64,000 nucleotides of DNA from positions 111,689 to 175,688 of the forward strand of contig NZ_JAMBOX010000012.1 in NCBI RefSeq assembly GCF_023715785.1. The letters are read 5' to 3'. How positions within the stretch are numbered: position 1 is the stretch's first letter; each line of letters starts with the position of its first letter. The notes under the pieces were generated by a model. That model searched no databases, had not been told where the DNA came from, and saw nothing but the letters and a program-made list of their open reading frames with translations. Below are positions 37,320-45,784 of this stretch, in pieces. The position numbers and the translations under genes are program-made. Source of the DNA: Neobacillus niacini (GTDB lineage: Bacteria; Bacillota; Bacilli; Bacillales; Cytobacillaceae).

Positions 37320-38411
37320 ACCTTTGATAAACTGCCAAATATCATGAAAAACATTTGCGCGGTATAAAGTGCTGATGATTACGAGTGTAACCGGTCCGGC
37401 GATCAGTCCGAGGAAACCGATTAATTTAAATCCGACAAATAAAGCGATCAGAGTCGCCAATGGGTCAAGGCCAATATTGGAAGAAAGAATCTTAGGCTCC
37501 ATGATCTGCCGTTGAACGAGGACAATGACGTACAATACACCAAGGCCAATGGCCAATCCCATATCGCCGCTGATAACTTCGTATATAATCCATGGTACAA
37601 ATACGGCGCCGGTACCCAAATAGGGAATGATGTCAACGATACCCGTTAACAGGGCAATGGTAATCGCATAGTCAACTCTTAAAATTAGCAAGCCAATCAG
37701 AATGATCACGGTTGTAATCGATATTAGGGTCAGTTGGGCTTTGATAAAACCAAATAACGCCATCTTCAGATCGGCAAACACCGTTTTTCCGCTCGTTCTT
37801 GCTTTTTCAGGCATCAATTTGCTGCCTAGCCGCTGCAAGCGATACCAGTCTTTGCTGATAAAGAAGGTGGCTAATAACGAAAAAATCAGGACAGTTGCGG
37901 CATTGGGAAACCAAGAAATAATATTAGGTATACTTCCTACTAAATCTTGTATGAAGTTGCCCACTGTACTTCCAATCTTGGTGCCGATATTTTGGATATT
38001 ATCAATAATCGTATTCTTTTGTCCCGCTTCTAGTTTATTGAATACACTATAAAGTTGATTGTATAGGGATGTAAAGTAATTTTCCAAGAAGGTAATCAAC
38101 GTATTAAGATGCTGTGGAATTACTTTTGCCAAATAATTTGCTCCCGAAACAATCTCCACAATGAGCAAAGTTATTAACCCGGCGAAAATGGCAAACATAA
38201 GGACAAGCGCTACAAGCACAGAAAGTACCCGCGGCATTTTGGCTCTTGTTTCCAAAAAATTAACGATCGGGTTAATGATAAAAGCTATAATTAGCCCAAT
38301 TAAAAAAGGATAGGTAACCTTTGAAAGGTAATAAAAGGAAAGGAGACCTAGAACGACTGCACCAATCACTAGTAAAAACCTGATTGTCCTATATATGTAT
38401 TTGAGATTCAA
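37314..38411 (-). CDS. ytvI: Sporulation membrane protein YtvI (AI-2E transporter superfamily)
   Basis: Polytopic membrane protein of 365 residues with about eight hydrophobic segments in the PerM/AI-2E layout: two hairpins, a long soluble stretch (about 95-150) and a C-terminal bundle. In B. subtilis ytvI belongs to the sigma-E mother-cell regulon; transport substrate unknown. Start is TTG at 38411 behind AATGGAGGTTTTG. The TAA stop lies in repeat copy B, so the last residues depend on that insertion. The fxsA and ytzA genes found here in B. subtilis are missing. Confidence 0.88.
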   Translation of the reverse strand: MNLKYIYRTIRFLLVIGAVVLGLLSFYYLSKVTYPFLIGLIIAFIINPIVNFLETRAKMPRVLSVLVALVLMFAIFAGLITLLIVEIVSGANYLAKVIPQHLNTLITFLENYFTSLYNQLYSVFNKLEAGQKNTIIDNIQNIGTKIGSTVGNFIQDLVGSIPNIISWFPNAATVLIFSLLATFFISKDWYRLQRLGSKLMPEKARTSGKTVFADLKMALFGFIKAQLTLISITTVIILIGLLILRVDYAITIALLTGIVDIIPYLGTGAVFVPWIIYEVISGDMGLAIGLGVLYVIVLVQRQIMEPKILSSNIGLDPLATLIALFVGFKLIGFLGLIAGPVTLVIISTLYRANVFHDIWQFIKGK

Positions 38412-38627
38412 TACAAAACCTCCATTCCACTCAAAATCGGTAACTATATCTTACCATTTTATTAATAATACTGCATAATCTTCCACATTGGAGACAAGAT
38501 AATAATTTTTCTCTGTCCCTCCGAAAAAAGTTTCGCTCGTTGATAAAAGAACGAGCTTCGAGTTAAAAGTTTTCTATATTTTAATGATGTTATGCTAAAA
38601 TAGCTTTTGAAAAGGTGTGCTTATGAA

Positions 38628-39089
38628 ATGATCAGTGAGTCGATATTATTCTTGGTTTTGCTATTGGTAATCGGTTTTATAGCAAAAAATAGCTCGTTGA
38701 TGGTATCCATCGGCGTTTTGTTTGTCCTGAAACTTTTTGGATTTGATGCCAAGTTCTTCTCTTTTATTCAAGCAAAGGGAATCAATTGGGGTGTAACCGT
38801 CATAACTATCGCTGTGTTGGCACCGATTGCCAGCGGGGAAATTGGTTTTAAAGACTTAATGGCGGCCTTTAAATCCCCATATGCTTGGGTGGCTCTTATT
38901 TCCGGGATGCTGGTGGCGCTATTGGCAAAAGGCGGCGTTAAACTTTTAGGAGAAGATCCCCAAATCACTGTTGCCTTGGTTCTGGGCACCATTCTTTCGG
39001 TGTCTATTTTTAAAGGGGTTGCCGTCGGTCCTTTAATTGGTGCCGGGATTGCTTACGCCGGGATGAAACTATTTAGTTTTTTTAGTTGA
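38628..39089 (+). CDS. ytwI: DUF441/UPF0756 membrane protein YtwI
   Basis: Membrane protein of 153 residues with four or five hydrophobic segments; SESILFLVLLLVIGFIAKNSSL at the N-terminus and GVAVGPLIGAGIAY near the C-terminus are typical of the family. Function unknown. ATG at 38628 is preceded by AAAGGTGTG at 11-nt spacing; a 7-residue longer TTG reading is less likely. Confidence 0.88.
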   Translation: MISESILFLVLLLVIGFIAKNSSLMVSIGVLFVLKLFGFDAKFFSFIQAKGINWGVTVITIAVLAPIASGEIGFKDLMAAFKSPYAWVALISGMLVALLAKGGVKLLGEDPQITVALVLGTILSVSIFKGVAVGPLIGAGIAYAGMKLFSFFS

Positions 39090-39260
39090 TTTTTTTTAAA
39101 ATAATATTTTTTTACTATTTTCAGTTCTATTTCATTCACAAAAATCTGATTATTGTTTATAATAGGCATGTAAGTATCTCGTTTTTTACATAAACCCTAT
39201 ATGAATACTGTATTTCATGTGAAGGATTATTTATTCCTGCGAATGAAAGGGCATACAAAT

Positions 39261-39296
39261 TATAGTTTGGCTGAGCAAACGCTCAGTCAAACTATA
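39261..39296. promoter_or_regulatory. Large palindrome upstream of citZ
   Basis: TATAGTTTG-G-CTGAG (39261-39275) pairs with CTCAG-T-CAAACTATA (39282-39296), 14 of 15 positions, around CAAACG. It lies in the 340-bp gap before citZ, which contains no gene. It could be an operator or an RNA hairpin. There is no T-run, so a terminator is unlikely. Confidence 0.65.
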
Positions 39297-39430
39297 TAGT
39301 TAAGAAATATAAGTCTTCGAAAATATTTCAATGCCATTTCATTCAAGATCAACTGTCGGCTAGTCCGCAGAAGTATCACTTTTTTTAGTTGGGTAATGGG
39401 GAATTTTAGAAAATAAAGGAGAGATTTATG

Positions 39431-40549
39431 ATGACAGTAACTCGCGGTCTTGAAGGGGTAGTAGCAACAACATCCTCGATCAGTTCAATCATTGACGATA
39501 CGCTTACTTATGTTGGGTATGACATTGATGATTTAGCTGAAAATGCTAGCTTTGAAGAGGTAGTTTATTTATTGTGGCACCTTAAGCTTCCAAATGCTGA
39601 GCAATTGGCAGAACTAAAGCAGCAGCTTGCTGAAAATGCCACTCTCCCGCAGGAAGTGATTGATCATTTCAAGCTGTTTCCGATTCACACAGTACATCCA
39701 ATGGCAGCGCTCCGCTCAGCAGTTTCTTTACTGGGGTTGTACGATGACGAAGCAGATGTAATGGATGCGGAAGCCAACTATCGAAAGGCAATCCGTCTGC
39801 AAGCGAAAATGCCATCCATTGTGGCAGCGTTCGCCCGAATCAGAAAAGGACTTGAGCCTGTTGCACCTAGACAGGACCTAAGCTTTGCTGCCAATTTCCT
39901 TTACATGTTAACCGGAAAAGAGCCGGATGCGGTTGCTGTTGAGGCGATTGATAAGGCACTCGTGCTTCACGCCGACCACGAATTAAACGCTTCGACTTTC
40001 ACCGCACGTGTTTGTGTAGCAACTTTATCTGATGTATATTCTGGTGTAACGGCAGCAATCGGCGCGTTAAAGGGTCCTCTTCACGGCGGAGCCAACGAAG
40101 CTGTAATGAAAATGCTGACGGAAATCGGCACCCTTGATAATGTTGATCCATATGTTCGCGGCAAGCTCGAAAAGAAGGAAAAAATCATGGGATTCGGTCA
40201 CCGCGTCTATCGTCAGGGCGATCCGCGCGCGAAGCATTTAAAAGCCATGTCCAAAAAATTAACCGAGCTGACAGGCGAACCGCACTGGTATGATATGTCG
40301 GTGAAGATTGAAAGCATTGTTACCGGCGAAAAGAAATTGCCGCCAAACGTTGATTTCTATTCGGCATCCGTTTACCATAGCTTGGGAGTGGACCATGATC
40401 TAATGACACCAATTTTTGCTGTTAGCCGCGTTTCCGGTTGGCTTGCCCATATTCTGGAGCAATTTGAAAACAACCGGCTTATCCGTCCACGCGCGGAGTA
40501 TACCGGCCCAGGCATGCAAAAATATGTTCCTATTGAACAAAGAGGATAA
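39431..40549 (+). CDS. citZ: Citrate synthase
   Basis: Condenses oxaloacetate and acetyl-CoA at the entry of the TCA cycle; 372 residues, the short Gram-positive type. Catalytic motifs are HADHELNAS (His about 220), GFGHRVYRQGDPRAK (His about 259) and an Asp near 310 in VDFYSAS. Two ATGs are adjacent; TVTRGLEGV from 39431 matches the family start, behind AAAGGAGAG. First gene of citZ-icd-mdh. Confidence 0.97.
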   Translation: MTVTRGLEGVVATTSSISSIIDDTLTYVGYDIDDLAENASFEEVVYLLWHLKLPNAEQLAELKQQLAENATLPQEVIDHFKLFPIHTVHPMAALRSAVSLLGLYDDEADVMDAEANYRKAIRLQAKMPSIVAAFARIRKGLEPVAPRQDLSFAANFLYMLTGKEPDAVAVEAIDKALVLHADHELNASTFTARVCVATLSDVYSGVTAAIGALKGPLHGGANEAVMKMLTEIGTLDNVDPYVRGKLEKKEKIMGFGHRVYRQGDPRAKHLKAMSKKLTELTGEPHWYDMSVKIESIVTGEKKLPPNVDFYSASVYHSLGVDHDLMTPIFAVSRVSGWLAHILEQFENNRLIRPRAEYTGPGMQKYVPIEQRG

Positions 40550-40592
40550 TATTTTACTTTTTTCCGAAAAATTGATTCAATAAGATTGGATG

Positions 40593-40627
40593 TTAAAGGT
40601 TAGGGGTTACTATCCTCTAACCTTTGC
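40593..40627 (+). other. Hairpin between citZ and icd
   Basis: AAAGGTTAGGGG / CCTCTAACCTTT with a short loop and no T-run. It suits an mRNA processing or stability element within the citZ-icd-mdh transcript better than a full terminator. Confidence 0.5.
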
Positions 40628-40676
40628 TTCAGCCTTTTGATGTTTCTATGATTTACATACTAGGAGGGGTAGTTTT

Positions 40677-41945
40677 ATGCAAGGAGAAAAAATCACAGTA
40701 ACAAATGGAGTATTAAACGTTCCTAACAACCCAGTTATCCCATTCATTGAAGGAGATGGGATCGGGCCAGATATTTGGGCTGCTTCTGAGAGAGTCTTAA
40801 CTGCAGCGGTTGAAAAAGCTTATAAAGGCGAACGTAAAATAGTTTGGAAAGAGGTTCTAGCTGGAGAAAAAGCTTTCAATCAAACAGGTGAATGGCTTCC
40901 ACAAGAAACTCTTGATGTCATCAATGAATATTTGATTGCTATTAAAGGCCCGTTAACAACTCCTGTTGGCGGCGGAATTCGTTCTTTGAACGTTGCTTTA
41001 CGTCAAGAACTAGATCTATTTGTTTGCCTTCGCCCTGTAAGATGGTTTGAAGGTGTTCCTTCACCTGTTAAACGTCCACAGGATACTGATATGGTGATTT
41101 TCCGTGAAAATACTGAAGATATTTATGCAGGTATCGAATATGAAAAAGGCTCAGAGGCAGTTCATAAGCTTATTAACTTCTTGCAAACTGAATTGGGCGT
41201 TAATAAAATCAGATTCCCAGAAACTTCTGGTATTGGCATTAAGCCTGTTTCTGAAGAAGGAACAACCCGCCTAGTACGTGCTGCCCTTAATTATGCTATT
41301 AAAGAAGGCCGCAAATCATTAACACTAGTGCATAAAGGTAATATCATGAAATTTACTGAAGGTGCATTTAAAAACTGGGGATATGAGCTTGCTGAAAAAG
41401 AATTCGGCGATAAAGTATTCACTTGGGCTCAATATGACCGCATTAAAGCTGAACAAGGCACAGAAGCAGCGAACAAAGCGCAAGCTGATGCTGAAGCAGC
41501 TGGCAAAATCATCGTAAAGGATGCAATTGCTGATATCTTCTTACAGCAAATCCTTACTCGTCCACGTGAGTTTGATGTTGTTGCAACAATGAACTTAAAT
41601 GGTGACTACATTTCAGATGCACTTGCTGCACAGGTAGGCGGAATTGGTATTGCTCCAGGGGCAAACATCAACTACGAAACCGGTCATGCTATATTCGAAG
41701 CAACACACGGTACTGCACCAAAATACGCTGGTCTTGATAAAGTAAATCCTTCATCGGTTATTTTATCTGGTGTATTAATGCTTGAACACCTTGGCTGGAA
41801 TGAAGCTGCTAAAATGGTCATTAAGTCTGTTGAAAAAACTATTGCATCTAAAGTTGTTACTTACGACTTCGCCCGCTTAATGGAAGGCGCAACAGAAGTG
41901 AAGACTTCCGAGTTCGCAGATGAGCTAATCAAAAACATGGAATAA
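40677..41945 (+). CDS. icd: Isocitrate dehydrogenase (NADP-dependent)
   Basis: Oxidative decarboxylation of isocitrate to 2-oxoglutarate. The 422-residue length and motifs [12 protein letters not shown] (about 23-34), the substrate loop [13 protein letters not shown] with the Ser of the E. coli phosphorylation site (about 104), [17 protein letters not shown] and HGTAPKYAG fit the bacterial NADP enzyme. SD is TAGGAGGGG. Codon use here (many TCT, CTT, GTT) looks like a highly expressed gene. A hairpin (41966-41991) precedes mdh. Confidence 0.97.
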   Translation: MQGEKITVTNGVLNVPNNPVIPFIEGDGIGPDIWAASERVLTAAVEKAYKGERKIVWKEVLAGEKAFNQTGEWLPQETLDVINEYLIAIKGPLTTPVGGGIRSLNVALRQELDLFVCLRPVRWFEGVPSPVKRPQDTDMVIFRENTEDIYAGIEYEKGSEAVHKLINFLQTELGVNKIRFPETSGIGIKPVSEEGTTRLVRAALNYAIKEGRKSLTLVHKGNIMKFTEGAFKNWGYELAEKEFGDKVFTWAQYDRIKAEQGTEAANKAQADAEAAGKIIVKDAIADIFLQQILTRPREFDVVATMNLNGDYISDALAAQVGGIGIAPGANINYETGHAIFEATHGTAPKYAGLDKVNPSSVILSGVLMLEHLGWNEAAKMVIKSVEKTIASKVVTYDFARLMEGATEVKTSEFADELIKNME

Positions 41946-42022
41946 TTGTTTCTGAAATCTTTAATTAAGAGGTTGTCTAATCAGACAGCCTCTATCCATT
42001 ACATACAAAGGGGAGATCTGGT

Positions 42023-42961
42023 ATGTCATTGAAGCGTAAAAAGGTTTCTGTAATCGGCGGCGGTTTTACTGGAGCTACAACTGCATTCTTGCTTGCACAA
42101 AAAGAACTTGGTGATGTTGTATTAGTTGATATCCCGCAAATGGAAAACCCGACAAAAGGAAAGGCTTTAGATATGCTTGAAGCAAGCCCTGTTCTAGGGT
42201 TTGATGCCAACATCATCGGCACATCCAACTATGAGGACACAAAAGATTCCGATATCGTTGTCATCACAGCAGGCATTGCCCGCAAACCAGGCATGAGCCG
42301 TGATGATTTGGTGCAAACAAACCAAAAGATTATGAAGAGTGTAACACAGGAAGTAGTAAAGTATTCTCCTAATTGTACAATCGTTGTATTAACGAACCCT
42401 GTTGATGCAATGACTTATACCGTTTATAAGGAATCAGGCTTTCCTAAAAACCGGGTAATCGGCCAATCGGGTGTTCTTGATACAGCCCGCTTCCGCACCT
42501 TTGTTGCACAGGAACTAAATTTTTCCGTTAAAGACATCACCGGCTTTGTATTAGGCGGACATGGAGATGACATGGTACCGCTTGTCCGTTACTCCTATGC
42601 AGGCGGAATCCCGCTAGAAACATTAATTCCAAAAGATCGACTTGATAAAATTGTGGAACGTACACGTAAAGGCGGCGGCGAAATTGTCAACCTGCTTGGC
42701 AATGGCAGCGCTTATTATGCACCTGCTGCATCTTTAGTGGAAATGTGTGAAGCCATTCTAAAAGACCAGCGTCGGGTATTGCCTACGATTGCTTACCTTG
42801 AAGGCGAATATGGCTACGATGGAATTTATCTTGGAGTTCCGACCATCCTTGGTGCAAGCGGAATCGAAAAGGTAATACAACTGGAATTGACTGCTGAAGA
42901 AAAAGCGGCGTTGGATAAGTCGGTTGAATCCGTCCGCAATGTAATGAATGTACTAGCTTAA
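42023..42961 (+). CDS. mdh: Malate dehydrogenase
   Basis: NAD-dependent interconversion of malate and oxaloacetate; LDH-like subgroup, 312 residues. It has the Rossmann loop [12 protein letters not shown] (10-21), acidic VDIPQ (about 35) for NAD preference, active-loop Arg residues in [10 protein letters not shown] (about 89-98), proton-relay His in [10 protein letters not shown] (about 178) and [12 protein letters not shown] is AAGGGGAG. Last TCA gene of the unit. A hairpin AATTCGGGG / CCCCGAATT (42972-42999) follows. Confidence 0.97.
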   Translation: MSLKRKKVSVIGGGFTGATTAFLLAQKELGDVVLVDIPQMENPTKGKALDMLEASPVLGFDANIIGTSNYEDTKDSDIVVITAGIARKPGMSRDDLVQTNQKIMKSVTQEVVKYSPNCTIVVLTNPVDAMTYTVYKESGFPKNRVIGQSGVLDTARFRTFVAQELNFSVKDITGFVLGGHGDDMVPLVRYSYAGGIPLETLIPKDRLDKIVERTRKGGGEIVNLLGNGSAYYAPAASLVEMCEAILKDQRRVLPTIAYLEGEYGYDGIYLGVPTILGASGIEKVIQLELTAEEKAALDKSVESVRNVMNVLA

Positions 42962-42969
42962 TAATTTAT

Positions 42970-43003
42970 GGAATTCGGGGTTCAATAGTTCCCCGAATTT
43001 CTC
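42970..43003 (+). terminator. Hairpin terminator after mdh
   Basis: AATTCGGGG / CCCCGAATT with a 10-nt loop; the T-tract is weak. Confidence 0.65.
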
Positions 43004-43013
43004 TATATAGTTA

Positions 43014-43027
43014 TGAAATCGCTTACA
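43014..43027 (+). promoter_or_regulatory. CcpA cre site before the maoC-like gene
   Basis: TGAAATCGCTTACA matches TGWAANCGNTNWCA at every position. It lies 5 bp before the SD of the next gene, so a roadblock to transcription is plausible. Confidence 0.75.
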
Positions 43028-43044
43028 GGTTGGAGGCGTTATGG

Positions 43045-43521
43045 ATGCTATTAGGAAAAAAACGAAAGCTGGGAAGAAGAATTGAAGAAATTAGCGTTGG
43101 TGAAAAATTGGCGTTAACTGAAAAGGTGGAAGATAAGGATATCCTCCTTTATTTAGGTTTAACGGACGACGCCAACCCGCTATACATTCAGCATGATTAC
43201 GCATCACAAACTCCCTTTGAAAAGCCGATTGTCCCCGGAATTATGCTGACGGGCATGATTACCTCTGCCATTTCAAAATACTTGCCTGGACCGGGAAGCC
43301 ATATCTTAACTCAGCATATTGATTTCATTAAGCCCGTTTATCACTATGGAACCGTTGAATTTTTATTTGAGGTCACCGAGGTAAGAAATGAGGAACATTT
43401 TATCGTTATCAAGGTAGTAGGGACAAATGAGGACAAGGAAACTGTCATCAGCGGAAGCCTCAACGTTTGCCCCCCATACCGTCTCGAGGACATTCACGGC
43501 AGAGCACTGGATAATTTTTAA
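43045..43521 (+). CDS. MaoC-like hotdog-fold dehydratase
   Basis: Protein of 158 residues with a MaoC/R-hydratase fold. The hydratase motif is partly visible: LGLTDDANPLYIQHDYA (about 42-58) with Asp/Asn in the usual places, then PIVPGIMLTGMITSAISKYLPGPGS (about 68-92). It may hydrate a trans-2-enoyl-CoA, but the substrate is unknown. ATG at 43045 follows GGAGGCGTT; a TTG at 43030 would contain the SD. It lies between mdh and phoP, which are neighbours in B. subtilis, behind a perfect cre site. Confidence 0.82.
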   Translation: MLLGKKRKLGRRIEEISVGEKLALTEKVEDKDILLYLGLTDDANPLYIQHDYASQTPFEKPIVPGIMLTGMITSAISKYLPGPGSHILTQHIDFIKPVYHYGTVEFLFEVTEVRNEEHFIVIKVVGTNEDKETVISGSLNVCPPYRLEDIHGRALDNF

Positions 43522-43530
43522 CAGTTAATG

Positions 43531-43562
43531 AAAAAAGGAATGTTCGCAGCATTCCTTTTTTT
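43531..43562 (+). terminator. Terminator of the maoC-like gene
   Basis: AAAAAAGGAATG / CATTCCTTTTTTT. Confidence 0.93.
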
Positions 43563-43657
43563 GCTTTCCCCTTAAGGTGTGCGAGGGAAGTATTCTTTGC
43601 CGATTTAGTTTATAATGAAACTAAATTCACTAAAAATATTTATCGGGTGGGGGCATT

Positions 43658-44374
43658 ATGAAAACCAAAGTATTGGTCGTTGATGATGAACAATCGATTG
43701 TAACCTTGCTTCAATATAATTTGGAGCAGGCCGGATATGAAGTAATCACAGCCATGGATGGAGAAGAAGGAAAACGCAGGGCTGAACTCGAGGAACCGGA
43801 TATTATCGTCCTAGATTTGATGCTTCCTAAATTAGATGGGATGGAAGTCTGCAAGCAGCTTCGACAAGAAAAAATTATGACGCCCATTTTAATGCTGACG
43901 GCAAAGGACGACGAACTGGATAAAATATTGGGGTTAGAGCTTGGCGCGGATGATTATATGGTTAAACCATTCAGCCCAAGAGAAGTCATTGCCAGGGTGA
44001 AGGCAATCTTAAGAAGAACGCAACAACTAAAAGAAGCCGCAGATGGAGACTCCGATGAGGGGGCACAAATCAATATCGGGAAGCTGAAAATCTATCCCGA
44101 AAAATATGAAGCATTCTTTTCTGACCAGCTGCTTGAGTTGACGCTAAAGGAATTCGAACTCTTAATATACCTTGCCCAAAACAAAGGCAGGGTCATGACC
44201 CGCGACCAATTATTAAGCGCTGTTTGGAATTATGACTTTGCTGGTGATACTAGAATTGTCGATGTACATATTTCACATCTGCGAGAAAAAATCGAGGCAG
44301 ACACGAAAAAGCCGGTTTATATTAAAACGATTCGTGGTCTTGGTTATAAACTCGAGGAGCCAAAGCAGGAATGA
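43658..44374 (+). CDS. phoP: Phosphate response regulator PhoP
   Basis: OmpR-family regulator of 238 residues that controls phosphate-starvation genes. The receiver domain (1-120) has acidic pair DD at 9-10, phospho-acceptor Asp53 (IVLDLMLP) and the conserved Lys in VKPFSPRE (about 103). The C-terminal winged helix (about 135-232) has TLKEFELLIYLAQN and TIRGLGYKL. ATG at 43658 follows CGGGTGGGGG. The end overlaps phoR (ATGA). Confidence 0.95.
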   Translation: MKTKVLVVDDEQSIVTLLQYNLEQAGYEVITAMDGEEGKRRAELEEPDIIVLDLMLPKLDGMEVCKQLRQEKIMTPILMLTAKDDELDKILGLELGADDYMVKPFSPREVIARVKAILRRTQQLKEAADGDSDEGAQINIGKLKIYPEKYEAFFSDQLLELTLKEFELLIYLAQNKGRVMTRDQLLSAVWNYDFAGDTRIVDVHISHLREKIEADTKKPVYIKTIRGLGYKLEEPKQE

Positions 44375-45774
44375 ATAAATTTCGGACAAAGCTTTTAATT
44401 GCAGTATCGATTATTGCTGTATTAGTTGTTGCATTAGAAATATTGTTTGCGCAAATTTTTAAAACGTATGAACTGAACCAGATGTATGGACAAATTTGGT
44501 GGATTATTTCTATCAGTATATGGGTGTCCTTTATTATTACAATCTATCTAGGCATTCGAATTAAATCTCAATATACAAAACCGATTGAAAAAGTGACAAA
44601 GGTTGCAATTGAACTGGCGAAGGGAAATTATCGGGCACGTGCATCCATTGACAGGCGGGATGAAGCAGAAATGCTGGCAACATCCATAAATATGCTGGCG
44701 GAAAACCTTCAGGAACTGGTACGGGAACAAGAAATGCAGCAGGACCGGTTAACTGCGTTAATTGAGAATATAGGGGCGGGTTTAATACTAATCGACAGTC
44801 GAGGCACCATTAACTTAGTCAATAAAGGGTTTATAGATATTTTCCAGGTTGAACCATCCGATTACCTAAATAAGATTTATTACCAGGTCATTGACTATGA
44901 AGAAATTTCCTATTTGGTTGCCGAGGTTTTCCGAACTGAACAAAAGGTAAAAAAGCAATTGCTATTGCCATTAGCAATTGAAAGACGTTATTTTGATGTT
45001 TACGGAGTGCCAATAATCGGAACGGACAATGTTTGGAAAGGAGTTTTGCTCGTTTTTCACGATATTACCGAATTAAAAAAACTCGAGCAAATGCGGAAGG
45101 ATTTTGTAGCCAATGTATCACATGAATTAAAAACCCCGGTTACCTCGATAAAAGGATTTACAGAGACACTTTTGGATGGGGCAATGAACAATAAAGAAAC
45201 CCTTGAAGCCTTTTTATCGATTATCTTAAAGGAAAGCGACAGGCTCCAATCGCTAATTCAGGACTTGCTCGAGCTTTCAAAAATTGAACAGCAAGGTTTT
45301 CAGTTAAATATTCAAAAATTGGACTTGCATGACCTGCTCGTAGAAGTCATACCATTGCTCGACGGCAAAGCGATGGCTAAGGATATCAAGCTTGAATTTA
45401 TCAGCCTTCAAGAACCGGTGTTCATTCAAGGCGATTTCGACCGTTTAAAGCAAGTTTTCATCAATTTAATCGGCAATGCGATTACTTATACGCCCGAAAA
45501 AGGAGAGGTTACAGTAAGACTTGTTGACCAGTCTGACCATGTTATGATCCATGTAAAGGATTCCGGAGTCGGAATAGAAAAAGAAGAAATTCCGAGGATA
45601 TTTGAGCGATTTTATCGGGTGGACCGGGCACGAAGCCGAAACTCGGGCGGGACTGGACTTGGTCTTGCCATTGTAAAACATTTGGTTGAAGCGCATCATG
45701 GCCATATTAATGTCAAAAGTAGCCCAGGACAAGGCAGCGAATTTATTATCGAACTCAAGAAAAAATGGAATTGA
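44371..45774 (+). CDS. phoR: Sensor histidine kinase PhoR, short form without extracytoplasmic domain
   Basis: Partner kinase of PhoP, 467 residues against about 579 in B. subtilis. Two membrane segments (about 7-29 and 42-62) are joined by only about 12 residues, so the outside PAS-like sensor domain is missing. HAMP (about 63-115), cytoplasmic PAS (about 125-235), H-box FVANVSHELKTP with His251, N-box and G-boxes (DSGVGI; GGTGLGLAIVKH) are intact. The first part is continuous with no sign of a frameshift. The signal must be sensed within the membrane or cytoplasm. It overlaps phoP by 4 bp; polA follows 10 bp later. Confidence 0.93.
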   Translation: MNKFRTKLLIAVSIIAVLVVALEILFAQIFKTYELNQMYGQIWWIISISIWVSFIITIYLGIRIKSQYTKPIEKVTKVAIELAKGNYRARASIDRRDEAEMLATSINMLAENLQELVREQEMQQDRLTALIENIGAGLILIDSRGTINLVNKGFIDIFQVEPSDYLNKIYYQVIDYEEISYLVAEVFRTEQKVKKQLLLPLAIERRYFDVYGVPIIGTDNVWKGVLLVFHDITELKKLEQMRKDFVANVSHELKTPVTSIKGFTETLLDGAMNNKETLEAFLSIILKESDRLQSLIQDLLELSKIEQQGFQLNIQKLDLHDLLVEVIPLLDGKAMAKDIKLEFISLQEPVFIQGDFDRLKQVFINLIGNAITYTPEKGEVTVRLVDQSDHVMIHVKDSGVGIEKEEIPRIFERFYRVDRARSRNSGGTGLGLAIVKHLVEAHHGHINVKSSPGQGSEFIIELKKKWN

Positions 45775-45784
45775 AGGTGAAAAG

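Noticed and set aside
38536..38558. Hairpin CTCGTT/AACGAG before ytwI as terminator or operator
   Set aside because: Short stem, no T-run; too weak to call.
41966..41996. Terminator between icd and mdh
   Set aside because: AGAGG-GTCT/AGAC-CCTCT hairpin has an internal loop and no T-run; likely read through.
45686..45784. 33-residue extension of PolA overlapping phoR
   Set aside because: ATG at 45785 has a good SD and matches the family start; the overlap with phoR is a shadow frame.
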